Part shown: positions 63,575 to 64,000 of the stretch, one piece after another
Layout of the letters: the number at the start of each line of letters is the position of its first letter
Position numbering within the stretch: the stretch's first letter is position 1
From: UBA9676 sp963837105
Lineage (GTDB): Bacteria > Actinomycetota > Actinomycetes > Streptosporangiales > Streptosporangiaceae
Direction of reading: 5' to 3'
DNA length: 64,000 nt
Assembly (NCBI GenBank): GCA_963837105.1
Contig: CAWIMG010000018.1
Coordinates: forward strand, 124,001-188,000
Notes under the pieces: generated by a model
Seen by the model: the letters and a program-made list of their open reading frames with translations, nothing else
Database searches by the model: none
Told to the model about the DNA's origin: nothing
Program-made: the position numbers and the translations under genes

Positions 63575-64000
63575 CAGCCTGCCCGTGCCCGCGGGTACCG
63601 GAACTGCCCCGGAGTTGGCCGTCGCGGGGCATCATGCTGGTAGCAGCATGTGGAAGTGATGGGGCTGCCGTCACGCGGCCGGGGCGGGATACGACTCCAG
63701 GGACGAGCACATCATGGACCACGCGGCCCGCGGCAAGCCCGACCAGATCATGGCCCCTGTCCGAGCTGCCACCAGGCGACAGCCGGCACTTGCCGGGCAC
63801 GGACGGAAGCGTACGGCTTCTGATGGCAGGCCAGGTCCTGAGCAGAACCTGGCCTGACCTGGGGATTTGATTAGAGCGGGTGACGGGAATCGAACCCGCA
63901 CTATCAGCTTGGGAATCTGTCTCGTCACCGCAGTTCAGGGCCGCTGAGCTGGGCATCCGGGTGCCCGCGAGTGACCGTGATTGCCTGTCGTTCCCCGGCG
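63575..64000. other. Gene-free end of window with att scar 3
   Basis: No protein-coding frame with a credible start. Contains the tRNA-Gly 3' half at 63876-63915. The flank after it resembles that of site 2 only in short stretches (ACCGTGATTG versus ACCGTGATGG). Confidence 0.5.
63876..63915 (-). repeat. tRNA-Gly(CCC) 3'-half, attachment-site scar 3
   Basis: Minus strand TTCCCAAGCTGATAGTGCGG, then GTTCGATTCCCGTCACCCGC: anticodon loop, anticodon-stem 3' strand, variable loop, T-arm and acceptor 3' strand of a tRNA-Gly starting GCGGGTG. Every stem that lies wholly within it pairs. The 5' half is absent, so it is not a functional tRNA gene. Confidence 0.85.

Noticed and set aside
63876..63915. 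A complete tRNA gene at the 63.9-kb site (and at 55.5 and 57.7 kb)
   Set aside because: The D-arm and the 5' acceptor strand are missing on the high-coordinate side at all three sites.

Overview
The window is high-GC DNA of actinomycete type. It carries a BldC-like regulator, DUF3073, split PurS/PurQ/PurL, an RsbW-like kinase, many GTG starts and many 4-bp ATGA/GTGA gene overlaps. I cannot name the genus; a Streptosporangiales-like or related soil actinobacterium fits the gene order best, and that is inference.

Region 1 (0-17 kb) is conserved core: an OsmC tail, mscL, a family-A DNA polymerase, bldC, valine/leucine dehydrogenase, DUF3073, and the purine genes purM-purF and purL-purQ/purS. 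Interleaved are an ECF sigma factor coupled to a membrane-anchored propeller protein and an anti-sigma-like ATPase. Region 2 (15-23.4 kb) is catabolic: E1 alpha, E1 beta and E2 of a 2-oxoacid dehydrogenase, a Dabb protein and two acyl-CoA dehydrogenases. Region 3 (23.6-32.3 kb) is a tandem array of three secreted paralogues, each with an N-terminal PQQ-like propeller and C-terminal Ig-like choice-of-anchor-D domains. Copy 1 is broken, copy 2 has one frameshift and copy 3 is intact. Frameshifts cluster between 17.7 and 26.95 kb, so either a patch of poor sequence or local decay is present.

Region 4 (32.4-36.8 kb) is sulfite assimilation: a cysteine-rich leader peptide too short for standard calling, ferredoxin sulfite reductase, a zinc-ribbon protein, siroheme synthase and a sirohydrochlorin chelatase, in one operon. 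Region 5 (36.9-55 kb) is accessory: an IS630 fragment, an MFS exporter, a LuxR regulator, a CPA1 antiporter, a DUF1269-arylsulfatase fusion, an ArsR/coiled-coil/HEAT operon, a full-length IS630 copy whose catalytic Glu is replaced by Gly, a membrane protein/XRE pair with a leaderless promoter, VOC, EamA, methyltransferase, flavin oxidoreductase, DinB and ankyrin genes.

Region 6 (55.4-64 kb) is mobile. Three 40-bp copies of the 3' half of a tRNA-Gly(CCC) gene, all in the same orientation, mark what look like attachment scars. Between the last two lie a ParA ATPase, a ribbon-helix-helix partner, a 38-bp perfect palindrome, an IS481 remnant, a complete IS630 and an IS701 element. No integrase and no intact tRNA are in the window; both are predicted to lie to the right.
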